Origin: Apostichopus japonicus
Taxonomy: Eukaryota > Echinodermata > Holothuroidea > Aspidochirotida > Stichopodidae
DNA: 64,000 bases
Assembly (NCBI RefSeq): GCF_037975245.1
Contig: NC_092575.1
Coordinates: 9,828,001-9,892,000 of the forward strand
Reading direction: 5' to 3'
A model generated the notes under the pieces. It was not told where the DNA came from and did not search any database. It was given only the letters and a program-made list of their open reading frames with translations. This document shows, in pieces, positions 10,798-22,999 of this stretch (position 1 is its first letter; each line of letters begins with the position of its first letter). The translations under genes and the position numbers were made by a program.

Positions 10798-11973
10798 GTG
10801 TGGTGACTGTTCATATTTCTCTTCTGTGCCATTGAGAGTAATGTTGTACTCTCAGGCACTAAAAACATTTGAGTTGTTGACATAAGTTTGAGTATCTTAT
10901 ACCACAGGTAATCAGAAGAACTGGTAGAAACTTGTCAAATTTGATGAACAGTTATAAATTCAAAAAGCCTCATAGTTTGAAAACTTGTTGACATGAGCAA
11001 ATAAAATATGCTTCCAATCAAAGAAACACATTGAAATAAAGGTGCAAAGAGTCTAATTTTTATTGAGGCACTGTCAAACTTTTAATTTGAATGTTTAATA
11101 ACAAAGGCAGCATTCTTAGGATCCAATGACCATGTTTGGATAAATTTGTTTGCTCTTCCAGGATGGTATGAATTTATCTTAATTTATGTTCCTTTTCTGT
11201 TGATTTCTACTGGCTAGCTACCAGATATCCTATTCTTGCTGCTAGAGCAGAATTCATGCTTTCACTTACAATTGTCAGTGACATATTGCTCTTTTCTGGA
11301 TGTTGACATTGGTTATCTTGGTTTTGTGCCATATCTTGTAGGAAAATTAAGGAAACAAAATATGTTTTCACTTCTTTTGATCTCTTCACAAATTAAAAAA
11401 TTTAATAACATATACTGCAACTGCTTACTTGGATTTTCATCAAGTATTCACCTCTCTTTATTTTTTCACTCTTTGTATGGCTGCTGCAATTTTCCTTTGC
11501 TCTTTTAATTTCTAAACCGTCTTGCATTTGTTTGCTTCTTTGATGTCTCCTACTTTATAAACCCTCAGATCTTTCATATGGCAGCCTGGCATGCATGTTT
11601 ATGAAAGTTTGCGGTGATAAAAACTCTTATTAGGCTAGGTACAGGTAATTTTGTAATAATATTCAAAATTACGGTTAAAGGGTAAGTTTTTTGTGTGTTT
11701 TCTTCAGTCAGTTTGCCAATGTGTTTAGTTTCTTGAACTTGTGCTTCTTTGGGCAAAGTTTATGATTGGTTAGCATCTGCTGATCGATAGGAAAAACTGG
11801 AGCATTGTAAAAGGGAATGAATGTGGTTGTGAAATGACCAGAAGTTTATGAGATTCAGAGGTCGCAACCGTTCAGATATTTATACCGTGATGAGCCGAAT
11901 GTCAGCTATTTCACCCTGACTCAGAATGTATGGGCAAGGTTCATTCACTGTCTTGTTCTTACATCTCTGTCAG
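10798..11973 (+). other. Intron between exons C and D
   Basis: About 1.2 kb of AT-rich DNA with no repeat or coding signal that I recognise. It ends in the pyrimidine-rich acceptor CTTGTTCTTACATCTCTGTC followed by AG. Confidence 0.5.
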
Positions 11974-12195
11974 GATTTCCATTTGGCCGAGGCGTCATTC
12001 CTAAAATGGCCGCTGGTTTAGACAGTGATAGAGACTCAGTACAGACAGAGGATTATGAGAGCCATTTTAATCACTTGATGGTCAAACAACTTGCAGGGGT
12101 CCCACTGCAGTACTATGACGGTGTTTCTGTGGCAAGTGATCTGGATTCATTTCAGTCTGCGGAAGTCATAGAGAAAGTTGGGCAACTCAAAGCAG
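11974..12195 (+). CDS. Exon D, two further motif copies
   Basis: Coding exon of 222 bases (74 codons), phase 1 in and out. The acceptor is CATCTCTGTCAG and the donor GCAG|GTAATA. It encodes a short GFPFGRG segment, then DSDRDSVQTEDYESHF and a second, weaker unit VASDLDSFQSAEVIEKVGQ. These are copies four and five of the motif in exons B and C. An internal ATG at 12006 opens the frame, but the frame continues upstream through the acceptor, so it is not taken as the start. Being a symmetric phase-1 exon, it could be skipped without shifting the frame. Confidence 0.75.
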
Positions 12196-13708
12196 GTAAT
12201 ATGCTTAACTTTGCATTGAGAAACAAACTTGGTATTATGGTGTAATGTGGTGCATAATTTCTAACTTGTTGACAAAACAGTTTTTAAGTCTGAGTACTCT
12301 TTTGCCAAATTTAAACTTCAACATTTCCAGCTTACTGCACTTCAAGCTGAGTGAAAATGAAAACGTTCTATACAAGTTTCATATCAATATTCCTTATTTT
12401 TATCGAGTTATCTGTCGTTAAAAATTTTGAGCTGAATGAAAAAATAATATGCATAAAATTCACCGGATATTTTAACAAGTCCGTAGATTCTACAAACTTC
12501 AATTAAAATTTGCAAGCCCCACCCAACTGATCATGCGCCAATCAAATCTCTCTGTTTTGTTTACAACCGTTAGGCCTAGGACTACTTTCACTTTCATGGC
12601 TAGACTCTCTTAGATCATTTAGTGTCATTTCCTTCATTTCAATAAATAAACAAGTGTTTTCAGATGTTTCCTCTGTGGAGTTATAAAAAGTGGGTGATTC
12701 GAGTATAGGACTGCATTAAAATCTTGATCGGGCCGCATGTGTAGACTAATTCGTTTACATTTGTGTAATGATCATGCTTCCATGGGCAGTCGCAGTGATT
12801 TTACAGTAAATCGTTCGCGCCATAAGGGCAACAGAAAATAAATTTCTTTTGATTGCGACAGCTTTTCTCCGTTAAACCCACCTGGTCAGAGTGCATTTAG
12901 AATAAGAAACATTGAATCTACTTCGGAAGTTTGTTTTCCAAATGTCATCAGCAAACAGGTATATTGAGCCTCTAGTGAAATGCCTTTGTTGTTTCAACTG
13001 ATATTATGCATTTGTATGTATGAGTATAGTTTAGCTGCAGGTTCCCTCATTTTTACACCTCCTACAATTGGAAAAATGACAATGTATTTTGCTGATTAAT
13101 AATAGTAGTTGTCTAACTTCATTTTGTCGTATGCCTATGCCAATAAAGCCTGGTCTGGGCAGCTATTAACTGACTGGTTTGAATATGCTAATGCTTGTCA
13201 AAAGATTAATTTGTATATTAAAAGTAAACATGATAGATTCTGCAAGAACTGTCACAAGGGAAATGAATAAAATGAGCATGAAATCTCCAAAAGGAATTAT
13301 TATTACCATGTCTGACTCTGGAAAAAAACTAATAGGGAATTTCCTTGCCTCGATGCAACCCCTTTTTCTCCAGGTGTGGGGAGGGGCAGGGGGGAGGGAG
13401 AGTTGTTCCAGGTAAGCATCTGCATAGGCGTAGGAGCCTCATTTGATTTGGGGGGGCTGTAACGACTTGCCCGAAAAATATAACCAAAATTTTTCACGCG
13501 CTCCGCGCGCGTTCCACATGTCAATGTGCATATCATATAGGCATTCATCGCTTATTACATCACATGCCAATAACATTAAATCATTTTCGTGTTATTACCC
13601 TTCCGTATTGGTAATAATTATTGGGGAAGTCGTTACAACAATAATGATAATAATATAAGTTTAACTATTGAAAAACACATTGTAAATTCTTCTTCTTTCA
13701 GTAGGTGC

Positions 13709-14103
13709 CAGTGGCATAGCTAGGGGTATTGGTCTGGGGGGAGAGAATGCTCTGTAGGGGCGCTTTCGACACTATCTAAGCGGAGCGCCACCACCGGTTG
13801 GCGCAGAGCGTATAAAATTTTTTTGAGTAAAGATACTCCCTAGATTGCCGGAAATGACCCTTCCCAGGCCTAGCTAATTTGCAGATAAACGAAGAATAAT
13901 AGGTGTCATCGCCATTTGTCAGAAAATTGCACCAAACAAAATGTGACAAATGTCAATAGGTATTTGAGAGCGCAATAAAAAGTCAATAATCGCGAATAAG
14001 TAGAAAGTGGTAAAAAGCTGAAAAAGGCGCCAGCAGTCCATTGAGTCCGTCGGGGGGGGGGGGTTCATCGGCCCCCTCTGACTGTATGGACGCTCCGCCA
14101 CTG
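13709..14103 (-). mobile_element. MITE nested in the element above (CAGTGGC ends)
   Basis: It is bounded by a perfect 8-base duplication GTAGGTGC (13701-13708 and 14104-14111). The ends are CAGTGGCATAGC and, inverted, CAGTGGCGGAGC. It is 395 bases long and carries the shared module in inverse orientation. The duplicated target is part of the array unit TTCAGTAGGTGCCCG, so this insertion is younger than the host element and its array. A sister copy lies at 29336-29694. Confidence 0.88.
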
Positions 14104-14493
14104 GTAGGTGCCCGAAAAATTCTCAGTATATTGCCCAAATTTTCACCAAAAAAATTGAAAAACACACTGCAAATTATTATTCTTTCAGTAGGTGCCCGAA
14201 AAAAATTCTCAGCATATATTGCCCGAAATTTCACCAAAAAATTGAAAAACACATTGCAAATTCTTCTTCTTTCAGTAGGTGCTCGAAAAATTCTCAGCAT
14301 ATTGCCCAAATTTTTACCAAAAAATTGAAAAACACATTGCAAATTATTATTCTTTCAGGAGATGCCCGAAAAATTCTCTGCATATTGCCGAATTTTTACC
14401 AAAAAAGAAAAAAAAAACACACTGCAAAGTATTCTTCTTCCAGTAGGTGCCCGAAAAATTCTCAGCATATTGCCCGAATTTTCACAAAATTAA
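14104..14493 (+). repeat. Tandem array of about 87-base units inside the hAT-like element
   Basis: Four to five units, each containing TAGGTGCCCGAAAAATTCTC then AGCATATTGCCCGAATTTTC, an AACACA(T/C)TGCAAATT stretch and TTCTTCTTTCAG. Part of one more unit lies to the left of the nested MITE (13660-13708), and a single unit occurs at 6890-6945 in the related element. Each unit ends in a pyrimidine tract plus CAG, a sequence able to look like a splice acceptor. ORFs of 60-119 codons here are artefacts. Confidence 0.85.
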
Positions 14494-14701
14494 TTGGTTG
14501 GGGGGGCTGCAGCCCCCCCAGCCCCCCCGCCTCCTACGCCTATGAGCATCTGTAATACATACTTGTGGATGATGTTCGACTTTTGTGTGTCACCTTGTAG
14601 CTGATTGATAAAAATGAGTATGTTTGTTTTGTGTGGTTTTTCTGTAGGACTTAGCTATAAAAGTGTCATTTAATTTGCATTTTATCATATTACACTTACA
14701 G

Positions 14702-14867
14702 CCGGGGTAATACCAAACAGAGCTTTAAAGAAGAGGAGAGGAGGTAAACACAAGCAGAGGAGCAATTTTTTGACATCGACGCCTTACCATCCCAAGAGAG
14801 AAGGACAAACTACACAAGAACAGAATAGAACCATTGGAAGGCAAATTGTGATTGACGATTTAAATTC
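14702..14867 (+). CDS. Exon E, basic segment
   Basis: Coding exon of 166 bases, phase 1 in and phase 2 out. The acceptor is ATTACACTTACAG and the donor ATTC|GTGAGT. It encodes AGVIPNRALKKRRGGKHKQR, a strongly basic cluster, then a Thr/Gln-rich stretch and TIGRQIVIDDLN with a split Ser codon. The KKRRGGKHKQR run is a plausible nuclear-localisation or nucleic-acid-binding patch, by composition only. It joins in frame to 15812, giving DLNSWYPSDELRELRLPQDM. Because the exon enters in phase 1 and leaves in phase 2 it cannot simply be skipped in front of an exon that starts in phase 2. Confidence 0.65.
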
Positions 14868-15811
14868 GTGAGTATACTTATATTTTTGAAAAATTTGAAG
14901 GTTTTACGTTTGTTTGACAATGAACTAAAGGACCAGTTGCAGTAGACTAAATTGTCTGAATGGATATGTGTGGCATCTACAGAGTACAGGTACAGAATAC
15001 GACACTAACTAAACCTGAAATAATTATAGGAACATATCTAAACAAAGTTGTTTGCATGATAACAAAAACTTGCTGACATGTTATGAAGTTAGTGTAACAC
15101 TCTCACCAGTGTTACATGGCTTGACTGTCAGAAATAAGCCAACATGTTTGGCGGGAGAAAAAACAACAGTTATGAATTTTGAATGAGGCGCTTCACAAAC
15201 ATAGTGTTCCCTTTGACAACATTAAATTCAAATGTAGTAAGTTTGCTGAATAAGTGATATGGAGGTCAGTATATCTTTAAAAGGCAACTTCAGGCTCTCT
15301 CGTCTATGTAATTCTTTGACCTGCCATACATCTTGATGGCTATACTTCTAGTTGCTGTTTGGAAGCTGTGTGTTTTGCTTCTTGAATTACATAGGTTTGT
15401 TTCTTCTATCCTGTTGTTAGATTGCTTGTCTTGGCTTTATGGGCGTTCCCTGTGCTATCTCAACTTCATGTTGTCATAGACATTTAAAAGTCAATTACTA
15501 TTGTTCTTCCTGCTATTATGTTCACCTTCCTGCTATTATGTTGACCATCCTGTTACCTGTCCTTCGGGAATTTACATAGAGACAAATCAAACTTTGGTAA
15601 AAGCACATGACTCTGTGCATCTGAGGACACTCAGGGTCAGTTACTTCTTTGTTCTTTCACATTTATCCTATCATATCCCAGCCTTTCTTGACATTCTTGA
15701 AATTAAACTAGAAACCATGAACAAGCACTTTTGGTTGGAATGCAACCAAATTACATTTAGTGATAGGTATTGCTTGATTCAGGCCACTCCCCTTTGAGTG
15801 GTATGTCATAG

Positions 15812-15933
15812 GTGGTATCCGTCGGACGAGTTACGAGAGCTACGCTTACCTCAAGACATGTGATGCCTGCAGCTATATGGAAATGAAGAATAACCGATGA
15901 ATGTATACTGGCAGAGGTCAGAACATTCTCCAG
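15812..15933 (+). CDS. Exon F with in-frame stop (terminal or poison exon)
   Basis: In phase 2 from exon E it reads S-WYPSDELRELRLPQDM and then TGA at 15861-15863. The CpG-containing first half and the amphipathic peptide look coding. A strong donor CCAG|GTAAGA follows at 15934, 70 bases after the stop. A transcript spliced there would be expected to trigger nonsense-mediated decay or to carry a second frame. After a TAA the same frame reopens as PMNVYWQRSEHSP and leaves in phase 1, which matches the entry phase of the exon at 17897. The acceptor (GTATGTCATAG) is mediocre. Either the left gene ends here, or this is a regulated stop-containing exon. Confidence 0.5.
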
Positions 15934-17896
15934 GTAAGATAACTCTTATTCTTACAACGTTACCTTACTCTGGATTGTGATATATCTTTATTTTAATCAA
16001 TTATCTTAGCCCATTCACCATTCTTGGTGAAAACTAACTGTTTATGTCAGGAGGAATAGTTAACCATGAAAATCTAGAAATAGCAGGCCAAAAAGCAAGG
16101 ATAAAAAATGTTACTTCTAATTTTTACTTCTTCTCTATTTGGGAAGAAACTTTGTAGTCTAAGCTCAGCATTTATTTGTTAACTAGTGTTTTTTGTACTA
16201 TTTCTGATAAAAAGGAAATAATTATTGTTACCTTATTTTCTATCTAGCATAGAAGTAACAGTAATGTAAATATGTGTATTCACATATGAAGTGACTTGGT
16301 CGGCTAAAAGACTGACTTTTAGCTACAGAAGACTTGAAGGGAATTTAAGTAAGATAATTAGTAAATAACTACTGAAAGCTACTATAGATATTAGAGAGCT
16401 GATTGTTTTTTAATCGATTCTTGAATATGTTGACTAAAAACCAGAAATCTGGAGTATACTCTACAAAGCATAGAAACAGCTACTGCATGGTGAGATTCAG
16501 TATTAGAAGTTTAGAGATTTCATTATCTCTTGTACAACCTTTGGTTGGGTTGGTTTGTTAAATCATATCTGCACATGTGAAATATAGTTGATCCTTTATT
16601 AATGATTCTTTGCGCCGAACAAGCATCTAGGTTTTGGTATTCCACAGTACCGAGACCAAATGTTTGTAGCATAAATTACCACTTAATTTATTTGTGACCA
16701 GTGTGTCCTGGGATTGTGGTGGTTCTTTGTCATTTTCTATAACAGTGAAACATGTAAAGTTCTTGAACTTTTCCCCTCCCTCCCCACATCAGCTTCCCCT
16801 CCATATTACACTACAATTTGTTCAGCAAGCCATTGTACCTGAAATGAATATGATATGTAGCTAATGTGTTTAAACATGCAATTTGTGTATGCTGCCCTCC
16901 GTTTGCAATATTATGCAACAGCACAGTTTGCCTTACCTGGTATTGCACTTTAAAGAAAACATGTAAATGTTGATTATAGGTAAAAGGGACTTTGAATGTG
17001 AAAACAGACAACTTGTTCTTTTTTAATTCTCTTTATACGAGTATAAAAACATTTGTTCAGAGAGTAAGGATACTTGAATTTTGATTAAGTGTTAAAATCC
17101 CTAAGAGTTTTCAACTTTTTTGAAAGAAGTAATCTTAAGGAAAAAGAGAAGGTTCTATATGAAAAAATATCTTACAACCTAGCAGTCGACAAGCCTGTTT
17201 CGTTTCAAGTAAAAATTATCCAAGAAAAAATTATCCAAGAGATTTAAATTATCTGTTGGATTTATAATATCTATTTATATATCTATTGGTTGTGTTTCTG
17301 GAAGAGTTTACTGATGCTTGTTGATGAACAATCTGAACATGCTGCATTTATGTAAAAGATGGATAAAATTACCAGTGTCAGAGAAATAGAGGCAATCAGT
17401 GGTTCTGGAGAATTCCTTTATACAAGTCTGATCATCTTAAAAAGAAATTATTTTCCATCTTTTCCCTGTTTTATTGGAGCAAACTATTGCATTGCTTTGG
17501 TGATATCACCTTCTACTGTTGGGTGTACAGTTGTACACCATCAAAATCTGTGGATACTAATTGAGTTTGCAATTCTCCAAGTCATAATTTGTTGACAGAA
17601 AGTCATGTCCTTGTAAGATGATGGAGAGAGCCAGCTCTTCCTCTTGAGGCCATTTTCAGGATGTTAATAAGCAACATACGAATTGATATATATGATGAGA
17701 AGAGAAAGAGAGTAATTAGTTAGAGATGAGTTCTCTGCATTGCAGAGGACTGTAAACAATAACAGCCGTCTCACCCTAGGGAGAATGAAAAGTCGTTAAT
17801 CTGTAACAAGTCTGCTATAGTGCTAGTAAATCCAACATGAGCAGAAGGATGTATTCGTAGTCACCTGATTCATTTTAATTGCTTTCAACTTAACAG

Positions 17897-18008
17897 CATT
17901 GCCAGCAGCAGCAGATTTAGGTCAGAGTGGGCTGGGTTCTGTTATGTTTGTGGGGTACAGCTACATCAAAAACAGTGTGAAGGGGAAAAGTGTTATCCTG
18001 CATGAAAG
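17897..18008 (+). CDS. Candidate exon G, phase 1 to 2
   Basis: Open frame of 112 bases between a strong acceptor (TTTTAATTGCTTTCAACTTA then ACAG) and a donor GAAAG|GTTAGT. It encodes ALPAAADLGQSGLGSVMFVG followed by YSYIKNSVKGKSVILHE. This is more globular and hydrophobic than exons A-E. It enters in phase 1, compatible with exon D or F, and exits in phase 2, compatible with 31017. I do not recognise the family. It could be an alternative exon of the left gene or part of a nested gene. Chance cannot be excluded for so short a frame. Confidence 0.4.
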
Positions 18009-18553
18009 GTTAGTGTAGAAAATCCGAATTGTGAGGAAAAAAGAAAGCAATTGACAAAGAAAAGCTTTAGTATTTCAGCACAGTAAGCACAGGCCTTCCT
18101 GAGTTTTGTTGCAGTTTGAAAAGGTTAAAGTTCAATCACAGCTGTACAGCAGTCATATTTATGATTGCAAAAGTTTTCTGTTTTTCATCAAATATGATCT
18201 CAGAACCCTCTGTATCTTGGTTATAATAGAGTACACCATATGTTGGTGAGATAAACATGTTTCATCATAATTAACCAGAAATGTTTGTGTCCTACAAGGT
18301 AAACTTATTGAACTATTCAATGATTGGTTGACAATCCTTTGTGAGCTGATGTTTCCTCATTGCTTGTGCAGGATCGGTGAATCGATTAATAGCTATATAG
18401 ACTATGATTCCAACTGTCATTTTTCTTACGAAAATGGCAGTTTCAAGTTTTGATGAGGTGTTGATGCAGTCACTTCAATATCGATGCAATGCACACAAAA
18501 CAGACCTTTACTGTTTAATTGAATTGATACACACTGTATATTGTTGCTGTGTT

Positions 18554-19384
18554 CAGCGACGTAGCCAGGAATTTGCAAGGGGGGGAGTGCATTTTGGGAT
18601 TGATTTGGGGGAGGGGTGTAAGGGGAGGGGGTGTCGCACTCCCATTTGAGAATTTTTTGAACAATTGAAAGTCCTTAGATGCGATCTGGTACGTGCAATG
18701 TTTTGCCAGTTTTTTGTTTTGTTTCTTGTTTGAATTCTTTTACATGTTCTTTTACATATATATTACATCAGAAAGACAAACATAGTGCTCTTTTACAATT
18801 TTTCCAGGAGGATGATTCTTGTTTATTGTCCAATGTCTGGACTTTAATGCATTTGATGAACTTAACTGATGGACAATATAAACTTTCATATTTTGAAATA
18901 TAGCCAGATATGCAGTGGCCTAAAAACAAATATCGTTATCGCAGTGTATTACCAGTGTAATAATGATTTATGGGAAGCACACATCACGTAAGATTGCTAG
19001 CTTAGTTTCATAACATGCTGTTCGTGCAACAACTCATGACGAATCATAGAAGGATTAGAACGCACATTGTTGTTGTGCATACAGTTCGAGACACTCCATC
19101 GAGTGCGGTTAGGTAGACTTTATGTATTTTATTACGCAGTGGCCAACTGTAGGCTTTTAATAGGCTATAGGCTAAATTTAGCTAATTGCATCTGCCAAAC
19201 TAAGTAGCTGAATCAGTAGGCCTGAATGTTACTACAATTATAATCAAGTTAAAGGGTGCTGACGAGTATTCAAGATCAAGAAGAGCACTGACAAAATACC
19301 GTACAAAAAAAAACAACAGTTTTTAACATTTTTTTACTGAATCCCTGGGGGGAGCAATTGCTCCCCCTCCTGGCTACGTCCCTG
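18554..19384 (+). mobile_element. hAT-like non-autonomous element (CAGCGACGTAGCC ends)
   Basis: A perfect 8-base duplication GCTGTGTT flanks it (18546-18553 and 19385-19392). The ends are CAGCGACGTAGCCAGGA and, inverted, CAGGGACGTAGCCAGGA, 16 of 17 identical. It is 831 bases long, with a G-rich stretch just inside the left end and a C-rich one inside the right. The interior encodes no transposase. Confidence 0.9.
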
Positions 19385-19392
19385 GCTGTGTT

Positions 19393-22300
19393 TGAATGCC
19401 ATATTTGTTACCACTCATCTGATGGTTCACACTTGAGGCTACTCTGATGTAAACCAACTGATAAAGGTTCATTTTCTATCTAAGCATCACCTTGCAAGTT
19501 GTATTTTACCATCATAAATCTGGTTGCTATGGAATTAATCAATTAGAACAGACTTGATATGTTAGATTGGATCAATTTACCGTTTAATGTCAAGCATATA
19601 CATAGTTGCTTTATTGCACTGTCTAGCTGTGTCATTTGTGCATTATTCTGTGCAGTAACCTTGAATTACCTGCAGACTAGGTTGGTGGTGCATGGTTTTA
19701 CCACCTTTCAGTTGTGCAGACCATGCCTGCTGCAGTACAAATTCAAAATGTGTTGAATTTCATATCAATTCTATGCTTGCTGCGCTACGCAATGAGTAAA
19801 GGATCTATACAGTACACTCTAAAGTGGTATATGTACAACTCTTACACATCAGTAATAACTACTGTTAATGCTAAGTTAGCTTAATTAGGGAATAATTACA
19901 TGGATCTGGCAAAATGAGGCAAAAACTGACTTGCTCATTTCAAAGGTAAGCTAAAAATAATCGAATATTAATTGCTTGGCTATTTTGGATTAGTAAATGT
20001 AATTTAACTGCTCGTAATTGATTCAGTGTAGAGCAGTTAATAAAAGTCAGTTTGTATTTTACAGTGCGACATATTTTTGACATTAATTGCAATGTAGTAT
20101 TCTCACTTACCTGTAATTGGCATTGGAATTTTTGTAATTTTATATTTCATGTTAAATGCAAAGCATCATAATTTGATGATGTACATTACACAGGAACATG
20201 ATTGACTATTAGAACACAAAAGTAGTGGTATTTTAGCTAAGAAAATTAAAATCTTCTTTTGTTTTAGATTTGTTATTCCTTGCCAGCGGCCAAAGGAATC
20301 TATGCACTGGTCATGTCATGTGTGTGTGTGTGCCTGCTTGTAAACATTCAAATTCAAAAGGTAACTTGCACCTGTCATAAAATGCAGGCAACATAGGTCA
20401 AAGTCTGAAAATCTTGCAAATGGGAAAACCAAACGTACAACTTTGTTGAATTTCATGCTTGAAATGTAGATGCAAATTGATGTACAAGAACCCTACAGAA
20501 ATTGGTAGAGGTCAAAGGTCTGTGAAGTCAACAGAGGTGAAAGTCTGTGAGCATGATAACTCCGAAAGTGCTCCTTGGTTGCAGTTTATACATACTATGT
20601 AGATCCCCCTTGGTGAGTACAAGGATCCTATTCTAATGTGGTAAATGTCAAAGATTGTTTGAGGTCAACAGAGGTCAAAATTTGAAGATATTGTGAACAT
20701 GATAACTCTTAAAGGAATTCAAGGGTTTGATGAACTTATGTCATACTTATTATGTATAACCTTACTGAGTACAAGGACCCTGTTCTTTTCTGGTCAAAGC
20801 TGATCACTTGAGGTTAAAAGAGTTCTAAGTGTAGAATTTTGTAAGCATGAACCAGATAACTCAATTAGGTACATCTTTGTTGAAGTTCATTCTTGGTAAT
20901 ACTATAGGTCTGAACCCTTTATACAGTATATCTGACATAATAACTGCAAAAATAAAGCATGGATGATGGACTAATTCTCACTTGATAGCTAGGTTCGCAT
21001 TTGTGCAAGAATCTTGCCGATGAGTAATGGTCATCACATGAAAATCTTGTTTTGTAGTGTTATCATATTACCACACAATACATGGGATGGAATGGCTAAG
21101 CCAACTGGCTTTCTGTTAACAATTATTATGAAGAGCAATTTATATGAGAAATACTAAATATATGTCTTTCACATAGATTGAAAGCTCACAGTTCTGACAA
21201 GATGAGAACTGATGGCTAAATGATAACAAGAGGATACACCTTCACCCATAGCCGGCCATTAAAAGGACATTTTACTACATCATAGTGAAAAGTAGTTGCA
21301 CTTATAGTCGCAATTACCCTAAAACGCTAAATTACAATTTTTTTCTATTCACATTGCTGTTAAATGCTTTGTATGATCAAAGTCTCTGTGAATCATCATC
21401 ATCACCGTAGTAACGTGAAGTAGGAGGTTTTAGTAATGAGTGTTAGAAATTATATTTTGAAGATAGATAAATAATTGGTTAGAATGCTGGTATCTCTTGT
21501 CTTTATTTTCCTTCTTATAGGGATGAATTAGAAGCCTAATTTATGATTATAATATGTATTGTATCTGAATTTTATGAATAAATCTGGCCACAAAATCCTG
21601 GCTATTTACTGGCAGAATCCCAGTGGATTTTGCTCTTTACCAGTAGAACAGAAAGGCACTGGCGATCCTCTGCCAGTAGAACATGGTAATAGTCCATTAA
21701 CAAAGTCAGTCAAAGGATAATTTCGGACCTAACATAAGCCCCGTATAACTGCTTATTATCAGCTAATATTATTGGGCTGTTCCTATACCCGGCCTGTATA
21801 GTAACTGATGTATGCTTGTAATTTACGAAAATGCAAGTGGGAACTTGATTTTAGCCAGTAAATTTTGCCAGGCACGGGCATTTTTTAGCATGTGGCTTAA
21901 CTTGTGAAATTCAAGGCTAGCAGACAGTATTTGTAAGTAAGGAACTTTATGACTGGATGATGTAGGACTTTGATAAATTGAATAAAGTTTGGGACAAGAA
22001 GGCATAATTTAGGAAAAGTAATGTTTGTAACACATAACAAGTATAGGATTTACTAATTTATAATTTTAATTGTATATGAATCAGGTTAACAAAGATTCCA
22101 CACCTTTCTTGTCAATTTTACTGACATGAAATTAATACAGGACAAACAAAGAATAGATTTTTGGTAATCTAAATGCTTACCATTGTTGAATAAAGGTATT
22201 GTTCCCTACTGTGATAATGGAGCATTCCCAAACTGATACTACTAAGTAAACATCATCTTTGAATCTGCTCTGGGTTCATTCAGTTTAGCTTCAAGTTTTA

Positions 22301-22999
22301 GTAGCTGTAGTCACCTGTTGACAGAGAATAATATCACTGAGTTGAATCCAAGAGAAACAAGCTGTTACCAGAGCTGGCTGTTCTTTTAACAATTTAACGG
22401 TTTGTTACCAATATGTGAAGGTAGCAGTGGTAGATTATTGCAGGAGTCATCAAATCTAGCGGTGACAGTGTGTCATAGATATATTTGAGTGAAATTATTT
22501 ATCGCTCTGTTCACAATACGGAAGAGATGCTAATCGTTTCAAGCTCTACTCATAAGTGAGGTATATTGCCGAGGAGGATTATATCAGCGAGGAGTATACC
22601 TCTGAAGGGTTGATTGTTAATTACAGGTGTTCTAATGTTTGATGGCTGGCAAACTACCTGCGCTGCAAAATATAATTTTCTGAAAGCCATTACAGCAGTG
22701 TTTAAGCATGGTTGGAGTAGTTTGTGAGAGATATATCAATATGATTACCATGTGTCATGCGTCTGAAGCTATCAGGATAGCACCAGCTAATTGTTTGATG
22801 GAAAGAATCTTGCAGATGGGTGTGAGTGATTAAGGTAAGCCATATTGACTGTAATTGTTAGTGTCAGTATTGGGCAGAAGATACTGTACACCTTATTATT
22901 ATTAAGTCCTTGCAGTATATCTTCATACTTGTTACAAGAACCATTACTATTAGTCTCTTTACTAGGATTATGCAACTAACAGTTGTGCATTAAGTTTTA
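19393..22999. other. Noncoding DNA with one AGGTCA-type repeat
   Basis: No exon could be supported. At about 20275-20900 there is a degenerate AGGTCA-type repeat: a hairpin ATTCCTTGCC..GGCCAAAGGAAT, a GTGTGT run, then units with GAGGTCAAAGGTC and CATGATAACTC. The rest is AT-rich without recognisable structure. Confidence 0.5.

Larger units (their letters stand above)
13423..14544 (+). mobile_element. hAT-like non-autonomous element with perfect 8-bp duplication
   Basis: It is flanked by a perfect 8-base direct repeat AGCATCTG (13415-13422 and 14545-14552). The termini are CATAGGCGTAGGAGCC and, inverted, CATAGGCGTAGGAGGC. The interior starts with CTGTAACGACTTGCCCGAAA and continues with an array of about 87-base units. 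No transposase frame is present. The 8-base duplication points to the hAT superfamily or another 8-bp-duplicating group; the family is inferred from that and the short inverted ends only. It is the best preserved member of the family that also includes 3826-6980. Confidence 0.85.
12196..14701 (+). other. Intron between exons D and E
   Basis: About 2.5 kb. The first 1.2 kb is unremarkable AT-rich DNA. Positions 13423-14544 are an hAT-like element with a second element nested inside it. A branch/acceptor region ending CACTTACAG precedes exon E. Confidence 0.5.

Noticed and set aside
13983-14342. 119- and 95-codon ORFs over the hAT-like element
   Set aside because: They cross the nested MITE boundary and the 87-base array, so they cannot be a gene.
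15501-15797. 98-codon ORF just upstream of exon F
   Set aside because: Cys/Leu/Phe-rich composition typical of AT-rich noncoding DNA; it runs into the pyrimidine tract before 15812.
22560-22640. Acidic peptide AEEDYISEEYTSEG as a possible exon
   Set aside because: A stop lies just upstream in frame and no good acceptor or donor brackets it.
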